NCBI GenBank assembly: GCA_037389465.1
Contig: JAZARR010000221.1
Location: 4,814,501 to 4,878,500 of the forward strand
Origin: Baylisascaris procyonis
Lineage: Eukaryota > Nematoda > Chromadorea > Rhabditida > Ascarididae
DNA length: 64,000 nucleotides
Direction of reading: 5' to 3'
The notes under the pieces are model-generated. The model was not told the origin of the DNA, did no database searches, and saw nothing but the letters and a program-made list of their open reading frames with translations. Each line of letters opens with the position of its first letter. The first letter of the stretch is position 1. Shown here piece by piece: positions 50,201 to 61,600 of this stretch. The position numbers were made by a program, and so were the translations under genes.

Positions 50201-53200
50201 TATAAAATATTTACTTTTGATAGTTGAAAAGTTGTAGATTTTAGTGAATTGATTGCTGCAGTGATGCAAATCGCAGCTATTGGCATATTGATGGATGCTA
50301 TATTCTGTTTCATTTATTTGTCGATTTTCCAACATTTTTCACCCCTGAAAGCATTTATGAAATAATTTTTCGTTGCAGAAAATGACATAAATTTTGCACA
50401 AATTTTTATTTATTTATTAAATATTTAGTGAACAGATCCTATATATTTTTTCTCAATGAAATTTTTTCTGATTAGCATATAGCAATGGTTTTATCGGTCG
50501 TATCAATAAAGAGCACACCAGGCTCCACTCTTGCAATTTTCACGTCACGGATTTAGAATCGTTTTTGCAAGTGACCATTCACCAATACCAGGATTAGGAT
50601 TTATGTTTAGAAGTTAAACTATGGTATTTATAGAGAAGATAACAAGAGAATATTTATATTTTCAAGGGAATATATCTAAATACCGATGAGAAATTTAGAG
50701 AAGAATTGCTTTTATGTGATATAGTTTCCCGGTGAAGCCAAAAAAGGTATTCCTTCGTTTTTCCCCCGCTTGTCTGTGGCCCTAGCCTAAGCATATGTTT
50801 TAAAATGCTTAGAAAACATGTGCTTTTACTCTGTGTTCTTGTTTGGTTATATAGATGTTTACATTAATCGGTAGAATAACAGGAAAAAAGTAGAGTGATA
50901 GAAGGGGGAGAGAAGCCTTGGGGAAAAATGAAAGGAGTTAATATTTGAAGGGGGTAAAAAAATTCGTTCCCATTTAGTGTGGATGGGGAATGAGAAGTAA
51001 TCACCTAAGGTGTTTTTTTCTATTTTGTTAGCAAATAGCGTTTTAATTCGATTTGCTTTCAGAAATTGCGACAAGATAAATTCTGTGTTCTTTCGTTGAC
51101 TATACCGAAACGTTTTACGGGAATGGTAAGTTCACTTAAATCACAACTCTTATTGATCACAAATTTTTTTTTTATTTACATAAAAGATTAGTAATGTTTC
51201 ATTTTTTTTTTCTTTGAAATAATTTTTTTATTGAATATTTTAGTAGTTTAGTTTTATATAATGCTCCAGTTTTATTATTAAAAATATAATCAATATCCGT
51301 TTGACAGATTTCCAGCTAATTTTCATCATTGAAGTTATGCTTCGATTTTGGAACTTTAGCTATGAATATGCTCAATAGCTATTGCCTAAAAATTTTCGAA
51401 TGAAACAACACAGCACGCGTCGACGTGGCATATCCACAGCTGGGATCAGCGATCCGATCGAAGCAGAAATTCGGCACCCTATAGTTAAAAATTTTTATTA
51501 TATTGAGTTGCGGACTGTGGCGTTGTATAGCTGTTATGTTCGTTTACTGGGTATTATCGTGGATGTAGATGAATATTGTTGACATAGACTATCGTTTACA
51601 GATGATAACACTCGAAACTTTATTGCGCAAGTTTTTCTGTGCGGAAATAATTCAAGGCGCATCTTGTGATCGATGTGTTGAAATGAGGAATAAAACATGC
51701 AGCGGTCTTGTCAAGAAACAAGGCTTCAGCAAGGTTTCCTTTTTTTTTTAAATTTTTATTTCTTGTTGAGGTACGAAAAGGACAAAAGAAGTGTGGAACA
51801 GCAAATTTAATATGAATGGAAAATTCCGTCGTGAAAAGTGGATAATTTTTTTTTTTTTTTTTGAAATCTGAGATGTGGGAGAATATACTGAATTTAAAGA
51901 ACTTTGTATTGTTTAATTCGCATTAATATCCTCGCTATCTTTTTTTGCTTTTTTATATTCTTTTCTTAATTAAGATAAATTGGCTATATGTTCTAATCTT
52001 TCGAGATCTTCGGGATCTAATTTGCAATCAAACGGCGAGGAGAGAGGGAGGAGGGGGCATATTAAAGAACTGGTCTATCGAAATTTTGCAGAGAAATTAC
52101 CGGGAAGAATAAAGTTTTTATCGATCAAAGTAGGGGGTCATCAGAGCTTTATTTGCGGGTACATGAGAGGATCAAAACTTCAAAATCCGTTCGTTGAAAC
52201 CATTCCTAGCAGTATTATAGGTCAAGTTTCAGTTTACTTATATGGCTTAGCATTTAGTGAGTTGCAGATTTCAGCAAGAAAAAATGAGTCAGGGGCAATG
52301 AGGGGCCAAATTTTTTAGTATTCAAATGAGGAGTGGGGAGGGGTACAAACCTGATTTTACGGCGACTAAGGGAGTTACTAGGCCTAAAATGGATTGAACG
52401 AGTAGAAGCTGAGATATGGCACATATTTAGCCTATTTGTACTCTTTTCCTGCTCATTGTTTCTAGGTGTTATTAGTTTTTTCTTAACACTTTGTCGTCTT
52501 AGACCGAGTTCCAGATATTCCTAATTTCAAAACTAATGAGTGATTAATGGTTGATTTTTTTTTTTTTTTTGCAGCTGCCAACAAGTTTAATTCTACGAGT
52601 GGAACGAGTTGGCTATTTACCCTCAGGGGCACTCTTCAAACAGGCAGATCGTTTTGCATTTCCCGAAACTCTTGATGTTCGGGATTTTTGTTTCTACCGA
52701 GAAACGATGGTACGTTGGATTTTTTGTTCAGTTAATTAATCTCTCTACATGTAAGATTATAATGCATCATTTGGAAATGTTTTGTAATGAGTTTCAAATA
52801 AAGTTTCATTGCTAAAATTATTTCATTATCTATGCGATATAGGAGAATAGAAGTTTTACTGGACTTGATGGTTAGGGGAGTATAGGTTGTGACTGTTGTT
52901 GGGATGACAATTATAGGAATATGTGGAATAAGTACTTTCCCCAGAGTTCTTGTAAATGGCCTATGTAAACAGTTCATTTCACAATTAACTTTTATTGAAT
53001 ATTTCGTTTTAAATAAAAGTCCAGGAGTTATTAGCACGTTTTGAAGTCTTTGTTTTAAGCGGCGTCTAGTTGTAGGATAAACAAGATGAGAGCATTCATT
53101 TGACCGCTGAAACGGCTTTTCGAGTGCTAGGTGGAGCAACATCGAAATCGATGCCATCGTTTAGTGCGATCACTTCAGATGCTTCACCGATATCTGCAAT

Positions 53201-54561
53201 TGGGCCATTGCAGAATACGCATATTGAGTAAGTTTAAATTATTTATGTTTTTATTGAAAATGCCGTGGAGGGTGAATGTTATATAGGGGATTCCATCGCA
53301 TATCTTAGATCGGCTATCATCTACGCACATCGATATAGTACCGTTCGTTTGATGGATGTTGTCTTTGAAGTATGTCGGGCAGTAGCATATTTGAGGTGTT
53401 TTTCTTTGCATCACTACGTTCTCCCTTTTTTCCCCTCTCTTCTTCTTTCTTTTTGCTCCTTTCCTCGCAAAATTTAAGCATGCATTTTTATTAGACATTG
53501 TGACAGTCATTCAATCATGGAAGCATATAACTTGGTCGTATATTTTTTTGTCACCATTAAAGTGTACAAGAATCACGTTTGTAGTGCCTTCTATAATTAT
53601 GACCCTTCAGTGTATGTGTGATCGCCAATAGGTTTTCATGGATAGATAACATGTGATTGCTTGTTTAGTAATTCAAAATTCGCTTTTTTTTTCTGAACCT
53701 GGGCGTCGTATATGGATCGCTTTTTGGAATTTTTCCCCGGGGAATTTCTTTCCAGAAATTTTCCCCCAGGGGGTTTCCCGAAATTTCTTTCCTGAAGAAT
53801 GTTTCTCCCATAAATTCAACATTTATCCACTGCCAATGCTTGTTTTTTCCCAAAAAGTCGGTTCCACTTGAGAATAGAAAATTCTGCAGAGGATTTATCA
53901 CAAGAAAATTTTATTATTTCTATTGTTTTCAGTGGCGTCAATTTTTTACTCGAACAGAGGCGATTATTGAAGTACAAATATCAGTTGAGATCCATAATCG
54001 TACATATTGGTCAACCACATTCAGGTCATTTCATAACCTATCGGCGGGGAATCGGTGCTGATAATCAAAATGCTTGGTATAAAACGAGTGACTCACAGGT
54101 TTGGTATTATATTGCGATTGTTTGTCTTGATATAAATCTTCTTTTTTTTTCTTTCTCACAATCATGCTAGAAGATGGTAACGATTTTTATATCAGCGATC
54201 GTTTTTTTCTCTCAAAGATTTTTTTTCACGTCACAAGTAGGAAAAATGTGAATTTTTACTGAAAATTCAGAATGGCATCGAAGTTTATTCGGTTTTTTTT
54301 TTTTTTTGAGTAGATCGATACTTTCAATCGTACAACCTTCATGGAGGAATTGTAGCATAAGTTTATGCGGTGTAAATATTCTCTGATACGAGTGGATTTT
54401 TTTTTAAATTTTGTTTATCTTTTTTCTTATCATAACTTTGATTGAATTTAAACAAATGAGATAATTTTCAGATAACTCGTGTTACCTATTCGGAGGTAGC
54501 CGCATCGGAAGCCTATATGTTATTCTACGATAGAATTTTGCCAAGCAATCGCATACTATAA
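43040..54561 (+). CDS. usp30: USP30-type mitochondrial ubiquitin carboxyl-terminal hydrolase
   Basis: Deubiquitinase that in other animals sits in the outer mitochondrial membrane and opposes Parkin-driven mitophagy. Exons 43040-43199, 44047-44128, 45661-45761, 47458-47552, 48261-48350, 48808-48972, 50055-50147, 51063-51125, 51602-51733, 52575-52709, 53076-53227, 53933-54098 and 54472-54561 join in phase to 507 residues; human USP30 has 517. A hydrophobic segment at about 11-39 is the expected membrane anchor. The Cys box is LGNTCYVNS with C70; the His box PHSGHF has H455. The third catalytic position, in WYKTSDS, is S475 where most USPs have Asp or Asn, which is the mark of USP30. Cysteines at 255/259 and 305/308 may form the zinc site. 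The ATG directly follows a T-rich acceptor, probably for trans-splicing. Confidence 0.94.
44155..44207. repeat. (TTTA)n microsatellite
   Basis: About 13 TTTA units in intron 2 of usp30, just after exon 44047-44128. Confidence 0.9.
45777..45900 (+). repeat. Polypyrimidine tract in usp30 intron 3
   Basis: About 120 bases almost purely C and T on the plus strand (TTCCCC, CTCTCTCT, CTCCCTCTTCC blocks), starting near the exon 3 donor. Seen directly. Such purine-pyrimidine asymmetry can form triplex DNA; any role is speculative. Confidence 0.7.
49690..49885. other. GC-richer block in usp30 intron 6
   Basis: About 190 bases clearly less AT-rich than the rest of the 1.1 kb intron between exons 48808-48972 and 50055-50147. 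On the minus strand two frames are open across it (49551-49883 with FLEIQGTFRRSEDGTVGVTA, and 49655-49873). No family is recognised. It may be an inserted fragment. Confidence 0.3.
53728..53796. repeat. Cluster of short palindromes, diverged tandem duplicate
   Basis: Perfect palindrome TTCCCCGGGGAA at 53733-53744, hairpin arms AATTTCT/AGAAATT at 53743-53760, and CCCCC-A-GGGGG at 53763-53773, followed by a second AAATTTCTTTCCTGAA. Two diverged copies of a roughly 35-bp unit lie side by side in usp30 intron 11. Confidence 0.75.
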
Positions 54562-57449
54562 ACTTTTATATAGGCTAATGAAGTCAATGTTATTACTTTT
54601 CGATTATATCGGAGGAAATTATAAGAAAATTTCTTCGAGAAGATGAGCACTGGTCAGAAATTGTCATCTCATGGTATTTTCTTTTTCTTTTTTTTTTTTT
54701 TAAATTATCATGCTGACTATGATTTGCCTTCGTCTCTCAATGTATTGTTTAAAATTTGAAGAAGTTGATGGTCACTCTACTGGTCACTCATCTTCCATTT
54801 CTCGTTGCTCCTCTGATTCGCATATTTTCAAGCCACTATAATTCATTTCTCGTTGTATATAGATGTATTTAGCACGAGTTATTAGTTATAAAGGTGTATC
54901 ATAAGTGGCTATAGTTATAAACGTATACAGAAAGATTGATTTAGAAGGGCAATTCATAAAGCGATGGAGTTTCGTTATTGAAATATTGAAGCATAAAAAT
55001 TCATCAATTCTAATTAGCGTTTTTTTCAACGTTTTCCTTTTTCTACAAAGCCAAATATAATATTAAAAAAAAAAGATTCAAATCTATGACTTTCCATTGT
55101 AATTTAGATATTTTAACCTACAGAGCTCCCCATTGATAATGATGCAAAATCGCATTCGAAAGTTGAATAGGCCTCTTGAAAACTTACAATTACTTTTAGC
55201 ATATTCTATTTATTGTACAAATTTTTTATTAGTTGGTAATTAATTTTATGTTCACTTTTTTTTCCTTTAGTCTTTCTTTTGATTTCGGTTAATTAAGAAG
55301 AAATTCGATCGTTGTAATTTTTTTTGTTCTTTTTGATCCGTTGAGTGAATAAATAACTGGCAGCAACTCTACGATAATGTGTCACCTTCAAGCTAGAGCC
55401 TTGGAAATTGAAGTTACCCTGTTTATAAGTGATACTGGTCGGGGTTGTCCGCCTCCCCTTGCTCGGCTTCTTCCCTTTACTCTTCTTCGTCGATAAACGG
55501 TCAAAGTGTATCATAGGATGTAAAAAGCCGTAAACGTGTCCCTGATTTATTTGTATCCCACCACTTCTCAACGATGAAGGCGATCCTCTCAGAAATTCCT
55601 GTATCACCCATATGTATGCAAGCATTTGTTCCTTTATAATAATTTTGAATTTTGAATGCTAAATTTCTATCTTTTTTAGTTGTATCGATAAATTTCCTTC
55701 CCTTCATTTATGCCATGGATTCGATTGAGTTACCTTTAAGGATCGCTCCGTCTATCATTACTGTAATATAGTCTACAGTAGTCTATTGAGAGTGCTTCTG
55801 TTTATCATGTTCATAATTGTGATGTATTTTAATTATGTGATAGTCGTTTAATGGTAAGCATTATCGTTCTTGCCATGAAACTATCGTAATACGATTGCCT
55901 TTCCTATGCATTTTGCCTTACGGTAATTGGGTATCATTAGACTGTATAAGGCGAGAGCTTTTTGTTTGTCTATCAGTGGCGTTTTGTATTTAAATATTTT
56001 CGTTTTTTGAGCAGGAAAATTTTCAGAATTGTATGTGCCTGAGCCATATCTGTATACTCTTTTCTTTTTCAGTCACTTCCTCTCCCCTCCCGCCCTCCCC
56101 CCTTCGTCCTGTCCACCTTTTTATTTGCCCAATCTGTTGTTTTTTTTTTTATTGGGGCATATACCCCCAAGTTGCATTTATTGTCATTGAATGCCACTGT
56201 TTAAGTAATGTTTACTGGGGTTGGACAGTTTTCGAGTTTTTGAACTACAGAGACGATTATAGTTCATGGGACTATAGAATACAAGGTTTATTTTTTTTTT
56301 AATTCCAGATAATGGGGGCATTAATTATAAGGAAGATCAGCTTTCGAACTTCCTATGTTTTTTATTATTAAAACATGTTTGATAGTGGTATTCAGAGCAT
56401 CCAGAAACCATTTATAGCTAGTTTATTGGATTACTATAATTGTTGTCATATACGATATAATAAGGTTGAAGTGGGAGATTATGGTAGATACAGATTGCCG
56501 GCGCGTGGGGATCAGGCTAGATGCAGGTTGCCGATGCGAAGGTCTAGAGTTGCAGAATGAAGGTATGACATTTTTCATGGTTGTAAAGTGAAATATTGTA
56601 CATGTTGTACTGTTGATGCATTGCATTCGCTATCATCTCTTCCATGTATGCATTATTTGATAGCGTATTGCAGTTTAGATGAAATTCACGGATGCTTTAG
56701 AAATTCATGAAATTCAAATTCAGCTTTATTTTCGATTATATCATTTTTTATATTAATTTAATGAATAAATAAACATTGAACTATTGAAAATATGTTTTAT
56801 TCTTATCGCACTTTTATTTCATTTCGTTATTGCGATTATATATCTCTGCTATAGGTTCCCTCTTTTTTTTTTCTCGCCGCAAATAAAAAAAAAACCATAA
56901 ATATTTCGCTAAGAAATTCATTCCATTTGAAAGTGTCTAATAATTTCGATCGTTAAAGTATTGCCCTACCTCCCGAGGTGAAATTGAAGTGAAAAAGATC
57001 AGTTTCTTTTTTTTTTTGTTGCCGTCCATATTTTTGGGGCATTTTTATTGCTGCTAATGTTTTGTTTTTTTTTTAAATAATTAGGTAAATGAGATTGAAA
57101 CGAATTGTTTTGAGTTGATAGGATGGTCGAAGAGTAAATTTTGATGGGACAGAGTGATTCAACGAGAGAATAAAGGGCTTTTCAGATTGCTTGGGCTGAC
57201 TGCCCGATGATCAAACCAGAAAGGAATTGTTTTGCAAGATCGGGGGGGGGGGACGAGTGTTTGTTGGTGGATTGCAAGGAGCTATTTTTGAGAAATTCGC
57301 GAGTCTGTGGACTGACCTAATTGAGGTCTTTCAGAGCATAGGATGAGTTCGACGGGAAATGTGGTACATCAGCATCACGTCATCTTTTACTCAGCTTTTT
57401 TTTTTCTAATTGTAAGGCTAATATGATTTTTATTGAAAGGAAAACGCGG
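54562..57449. other. Intergenic DNA between usp30 and rep-1
   Basis: 2.9 kb of mostly AT-rich sequence. It contains the minus-strand open frames at 55293-55707 and a C-rich run near 56090. The REP promoter or outron should be in the last few hundred bases; a possible acceptor ends in ACTCAG near 57394. No other feature is supported. Confidence 0.5.
55293..55707 (-). CDS. Overlapping minus-strand open frames, unknown, speculative
   Basis: Not recognised. The frame 55707-55501 opens with ATG in the context CATAAATG and gives 68 residues (HMGDTGISERIAFIVEKWWD). A second frame, 55625-55293, overlaps it and gives 110 basic residues (GHVYGFLHPMIHFDRLS, GNFNFQGSSLKVTHYRR). The block is less AT-rich than its surroundings. 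It could be one gene with a frameshift, a decayed element, or chance. No splice sites decide the matter. Confidence 0.22.
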
Positions 57450-57609
57450 ATGAGTGGTGAGGAGGCATTGCCAAGCGATGTGGACGTTGTTGTACTAGGG
57501 ACGGGTCTTCCTGAGTCCATCATAGCGGCCGCGTGTGCACGATCTGGACTCAGCGTCTTACATCTTGATCGGTAATTCTATTTATATTCTTTTCTAAACG
57601 GGACAAAGA

Positions 57610-57673
<64 letters not shown>

Positions 57674-58573
57674 GTGCCTTTAGGCAAATCTTGTTAACTA
57701 TCTTTGTGACCGGTCTTACGCCTCCCGATATAGGATCACTAAAGCATCAGAAGCGCTTCTCTCTTCAACCCTGAGCACTGCTAACACTCTGTTATATTGT
57801 TCTGCAAGAAACATTTTTTTTTTTAGAGAGAGAGGGATTATGAAGGAAGCAAAGGAGAAAGACGAAGGCGACAACTTTGGTTGGATATTGAATGAATGAT
57901 TTTCATTTAGGAATGATTACTATGGAGGTGTATGGTCATCATTTCATCTGCAATCCATTGCCGAATGGGTCGATCGAATGCAGAAAGAAATGGACGCAAA
58001 CCCTAAAGGGGAGTATCCGAATGTCAAACTAGAGGATAGTGAAGAATTGATCCCGATCGGTCGGAATCAGAATATCGGAAACGTTCACATGCAATGGCAC
58101 ATAGTGTTCGTGTTTTTTTTTTTTTTTTGCTTGTTTGAAATCCTTATTTAGCAACCTATCATGTCGGTATTAGTGAGTCTGCGAAGTATATCATGAATAA
58201 TTGCCGTAGAATCACAAAATTTTCTAACATTAAATTCTTTATGGACTGATAAGGTGTAAAGGGATTATCATATGCTTCCATATTGCTTGTATTGATTGAT
58301 GCCAAATATTCACTAATGGACAACGACTTTAAAAGATCTCAATTATTGCTCTTCAATTGATATAGTGATCCATAAACTCTTATTATAATTGGATCCTTAT
58401 AAGTTTGTTGTTTGAAAAATGGATAAACTGTTTTTAAACATGTTAGATTTGACGAAAATTTTACTACCTCCTTGCATAATTTCCTCATCTTCAGTACATT
58501 TCAAGAGCCCAGCAAGCCTGATACATCTGATATAGCCACCAAGCTCAGTTTCGTAGAATTGAATAGATAAATG

Positions 58574-58637
<64 letters not shown>

Positions 58638-61600
58638 GCAAAACAACATTTCATTGCATTTATTTATGATAACATGTCTAATTCATTGTTCCCTTCATTT
58701 AGAGAACCTGATACAACCGAAAGTGAGCAAAACGGTGATATAGAGAGTGATCATCCAATAAAAAGAGATATGGAAAAAAATTGGCGTCGATTTAGCATTG
58801 ATCTTCTTCCAAAGGTTACGTTTTACCCACTTTTCTGCATATTTCGTTCGATTCGCTGTCATTGCCTAGATATTTACTGTTTCAAATATGGCATCATATT
58901 GTTTAATGAAAAAAATTGGTGGGGAAGGGATGGTTGTTTTCTATTCGGATGATTTCCGGTCAACGAGTTTGAAGGATGCTTCGGCGTTATTTTTTTTTCG
59001 CTTATGCGAAATGGGGAGCCTTTTTTCGTTGGGAATAAGTGACCTAATTCTAGAGGTCACTCACGAGTGACTGATTCTAGAGGTCACTCAGGAACCGCGA
59101 GTAAAATTTATTCGTTCTGCAAATGGCCATCAAACCTAGAAGGTAAACTCATAATTTAGGTATTGCTATCACGTGGTGCAATGGTGCAGGTAATATGCGA
59201 CTCGGAAGTATCGAAATACTGTGAATTCAAATGCGTCAATAGACTTTTATGTTTATCGGCGAAAGCGAATTACGCTGAGGGACCACTTCAAGATCTGCAG
59301 GTGGTACCATGCTCTCGAAGTGAAATATTTCAAAGCGAAGCTATCACGTAAGTGTTTTTTTATAAATCTTATTTTTGTTGTTTCGATTTTTTCTTTTATT
59401 CTTTTTTCGAAAAATATAGCCGAAAAGGAGAGAGAAGTGAAAAGGATGATAGTTGCGTCTTGCTTAGATGATATCAGAACTGATTTTTATCTGTGAATCG
59501 AGTTGGAATTTCTATGAACGTTGAGTAATTATAATATTTTAGTAGAGTCTCAAATTATTGCAATATTTATGTTAGGGCTGTATAATCAGCTGAACGCCAA
59601 CATTCTCTATTCGATCTAAACATGTGAAGATCGCAGTTTCTAGAAAGAGGCCATATAAATCGTGAACTTATTCCACTCGAAAGAAAGGCTTAAGTTGTGT
59701 AGAAGATTTACATGAGAAGTGAAAAGAGCAATCTTTCTTTCACTCTTCAAAGATTTCCCAAATTTCCGTTTATTGAGTATCTACGGTTAGAATATAAATC
59801 AGAAAACAATATTTGAATGAGATGAATGGATGCAATGAAAGCAAATAATATATGTTCACTATAGATTGTGCAAAGAAATATGGATATGAAATCATCGATG
59901 AAGTTTTTTTTTGTGTTACCATCAACGAAACTGAAGAGGACAGCTCTAACTTGCGCGCCACCTTCATCCCGATGAAACCTCTGATTGGGGTGACTCAATA
60001 GGGCGAAGCCAAAAAGTCTGCTGGGAGGTATCTTAAAACCGATCGCACAGTAAGCAATACTAAACAAAGAATCGACTCGTCAATATCCGATGGGCAGGAG
60101 ACGAGTCTCAGCCCTAACCTTTACGCTACCTTGCAACTTCAGCTTAGCGGAAGTGGAAGTGATATGAAGAGACATTTATTCGTAATGAATGTTTTTTCGA
60201 TTAAAATAAATAAAAAACAACAAAATTATGGGTGATAGTGAATTCCAGAATGATCGAAAAACGACGTATTATGAAGTTCCTGACGTCATGTATGCAATGG
60301 CATGAGAAACCGGATGAAATTGATGGATGGTCAGGTATGTATAACCTTTCTTTTCTTTAAACCGACATTGATAGACTTTAGTATTTTATGTTACCATAAA
60401 AGTTCGATGCATACCTTTTTCTCTCTTCTTCCCTGCAAATTTCCGGTGGAGAGGAAGGGAGAAGAGGTGAGGGATGGAGGAATAGTTTCAAGCAAATCCC
60501 GAGTTCTACAAAGTTTATAGGTCTCATTCTTTTGAGATGTTCAAATTGCATGTTATTTCTGTTTCTCAGGAATCGTCTCTTACGATTTCTTTGGGAATTC
60601 CAGAGTGGTTTCTTTACAGTTTTTAAGCAATATCGATTGGCGTTTCCAATGGCCCTTAAAATTCCTATCGTTCTTGATTACCTCTCTCCCATTGGCATGT
60701 ATCGCTCAGTGTTTGCGTATTCTTGTGGCGGTTCTGCGTGGAGGGAGAGGTAATGAGACTAATCCATGTGTGATTTTTTGGTTCTGATCTTCAAACGCTT
60801 GCTTTAATTTAAGAAAGTTTACTTTCTTTAATTTTATCCCACTAAAATGGGAAAACATAGAAAAATATGTGAGCATAAGCAGTAAAAAGGAGTGAAACAT
60901 TTACAAAAAAAGGCGTGAAAATAGCAATATTGTATAGAATGAAACCGCTTAGTGGCAGCTTAAAAACTGAATTAGTGAATGCATTAACGATATCGGCGGG
61001 AAGCAAATTCGAGATTCTTGTAACACGAAATTGGAAACTATGCTTGTACTACAACATCTTTTTGGTAGAGTGAAACTGAAATTCGATCTTGAGGTTTTAT
61101 TAGGAAAGACGACAAGGTTGTTTAAAAAGTCAGCTTGGAAATCATTGGAATAGGGCTTCACTTCCCTTTACCTTCCTCTCCATCCCCCTATTTTTTAGTG
61201 TCAGACCCTATCGCCATACCCTCTCCCATCTCTGACAGCTTTATTTCACTTCATATCCTTAAAGCATTTGAGTGATAAAGAGATCTTAAATGAGAAGAAA
61301 TGATTTAGTGGCCATATATAGTACACTTGATGATTTTGTATGAGTTTATTTTGCACTTAGAATTGATGTGTTTAATTTATAGATTTTGCTGATAAATCAT
61401 TCGATGATTTCATTGAATCGCGAGGTATTAGTGGCAATTTGAAAAGTTTTGTTGCCGATACGATTGGAATACTTCGCCCAAATGCGACTGCAAAAGAAGT
61501 AAGTTTTGCTTCGATATTCTTTGTTTTACTGAAGGTGGTAATTTACGCGTCGTTTCTTACTGGGATAGGCTCAAAGGGGATATAAGTAGTAGGGCTTGAA

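Noticed and set aside
51980..52318. 112-codon plus-strand open frame in usp30 intron 9
   Set aside because: It is not in phase with good splice sites and disrupts the clean usp30 exon join; no family recognised.
59747..60067. 106-codon minus-strand open frame inside a REP intron
   Set aside because: Length is within chance expectation for the whole window, with no splice sites or recognisable motif.
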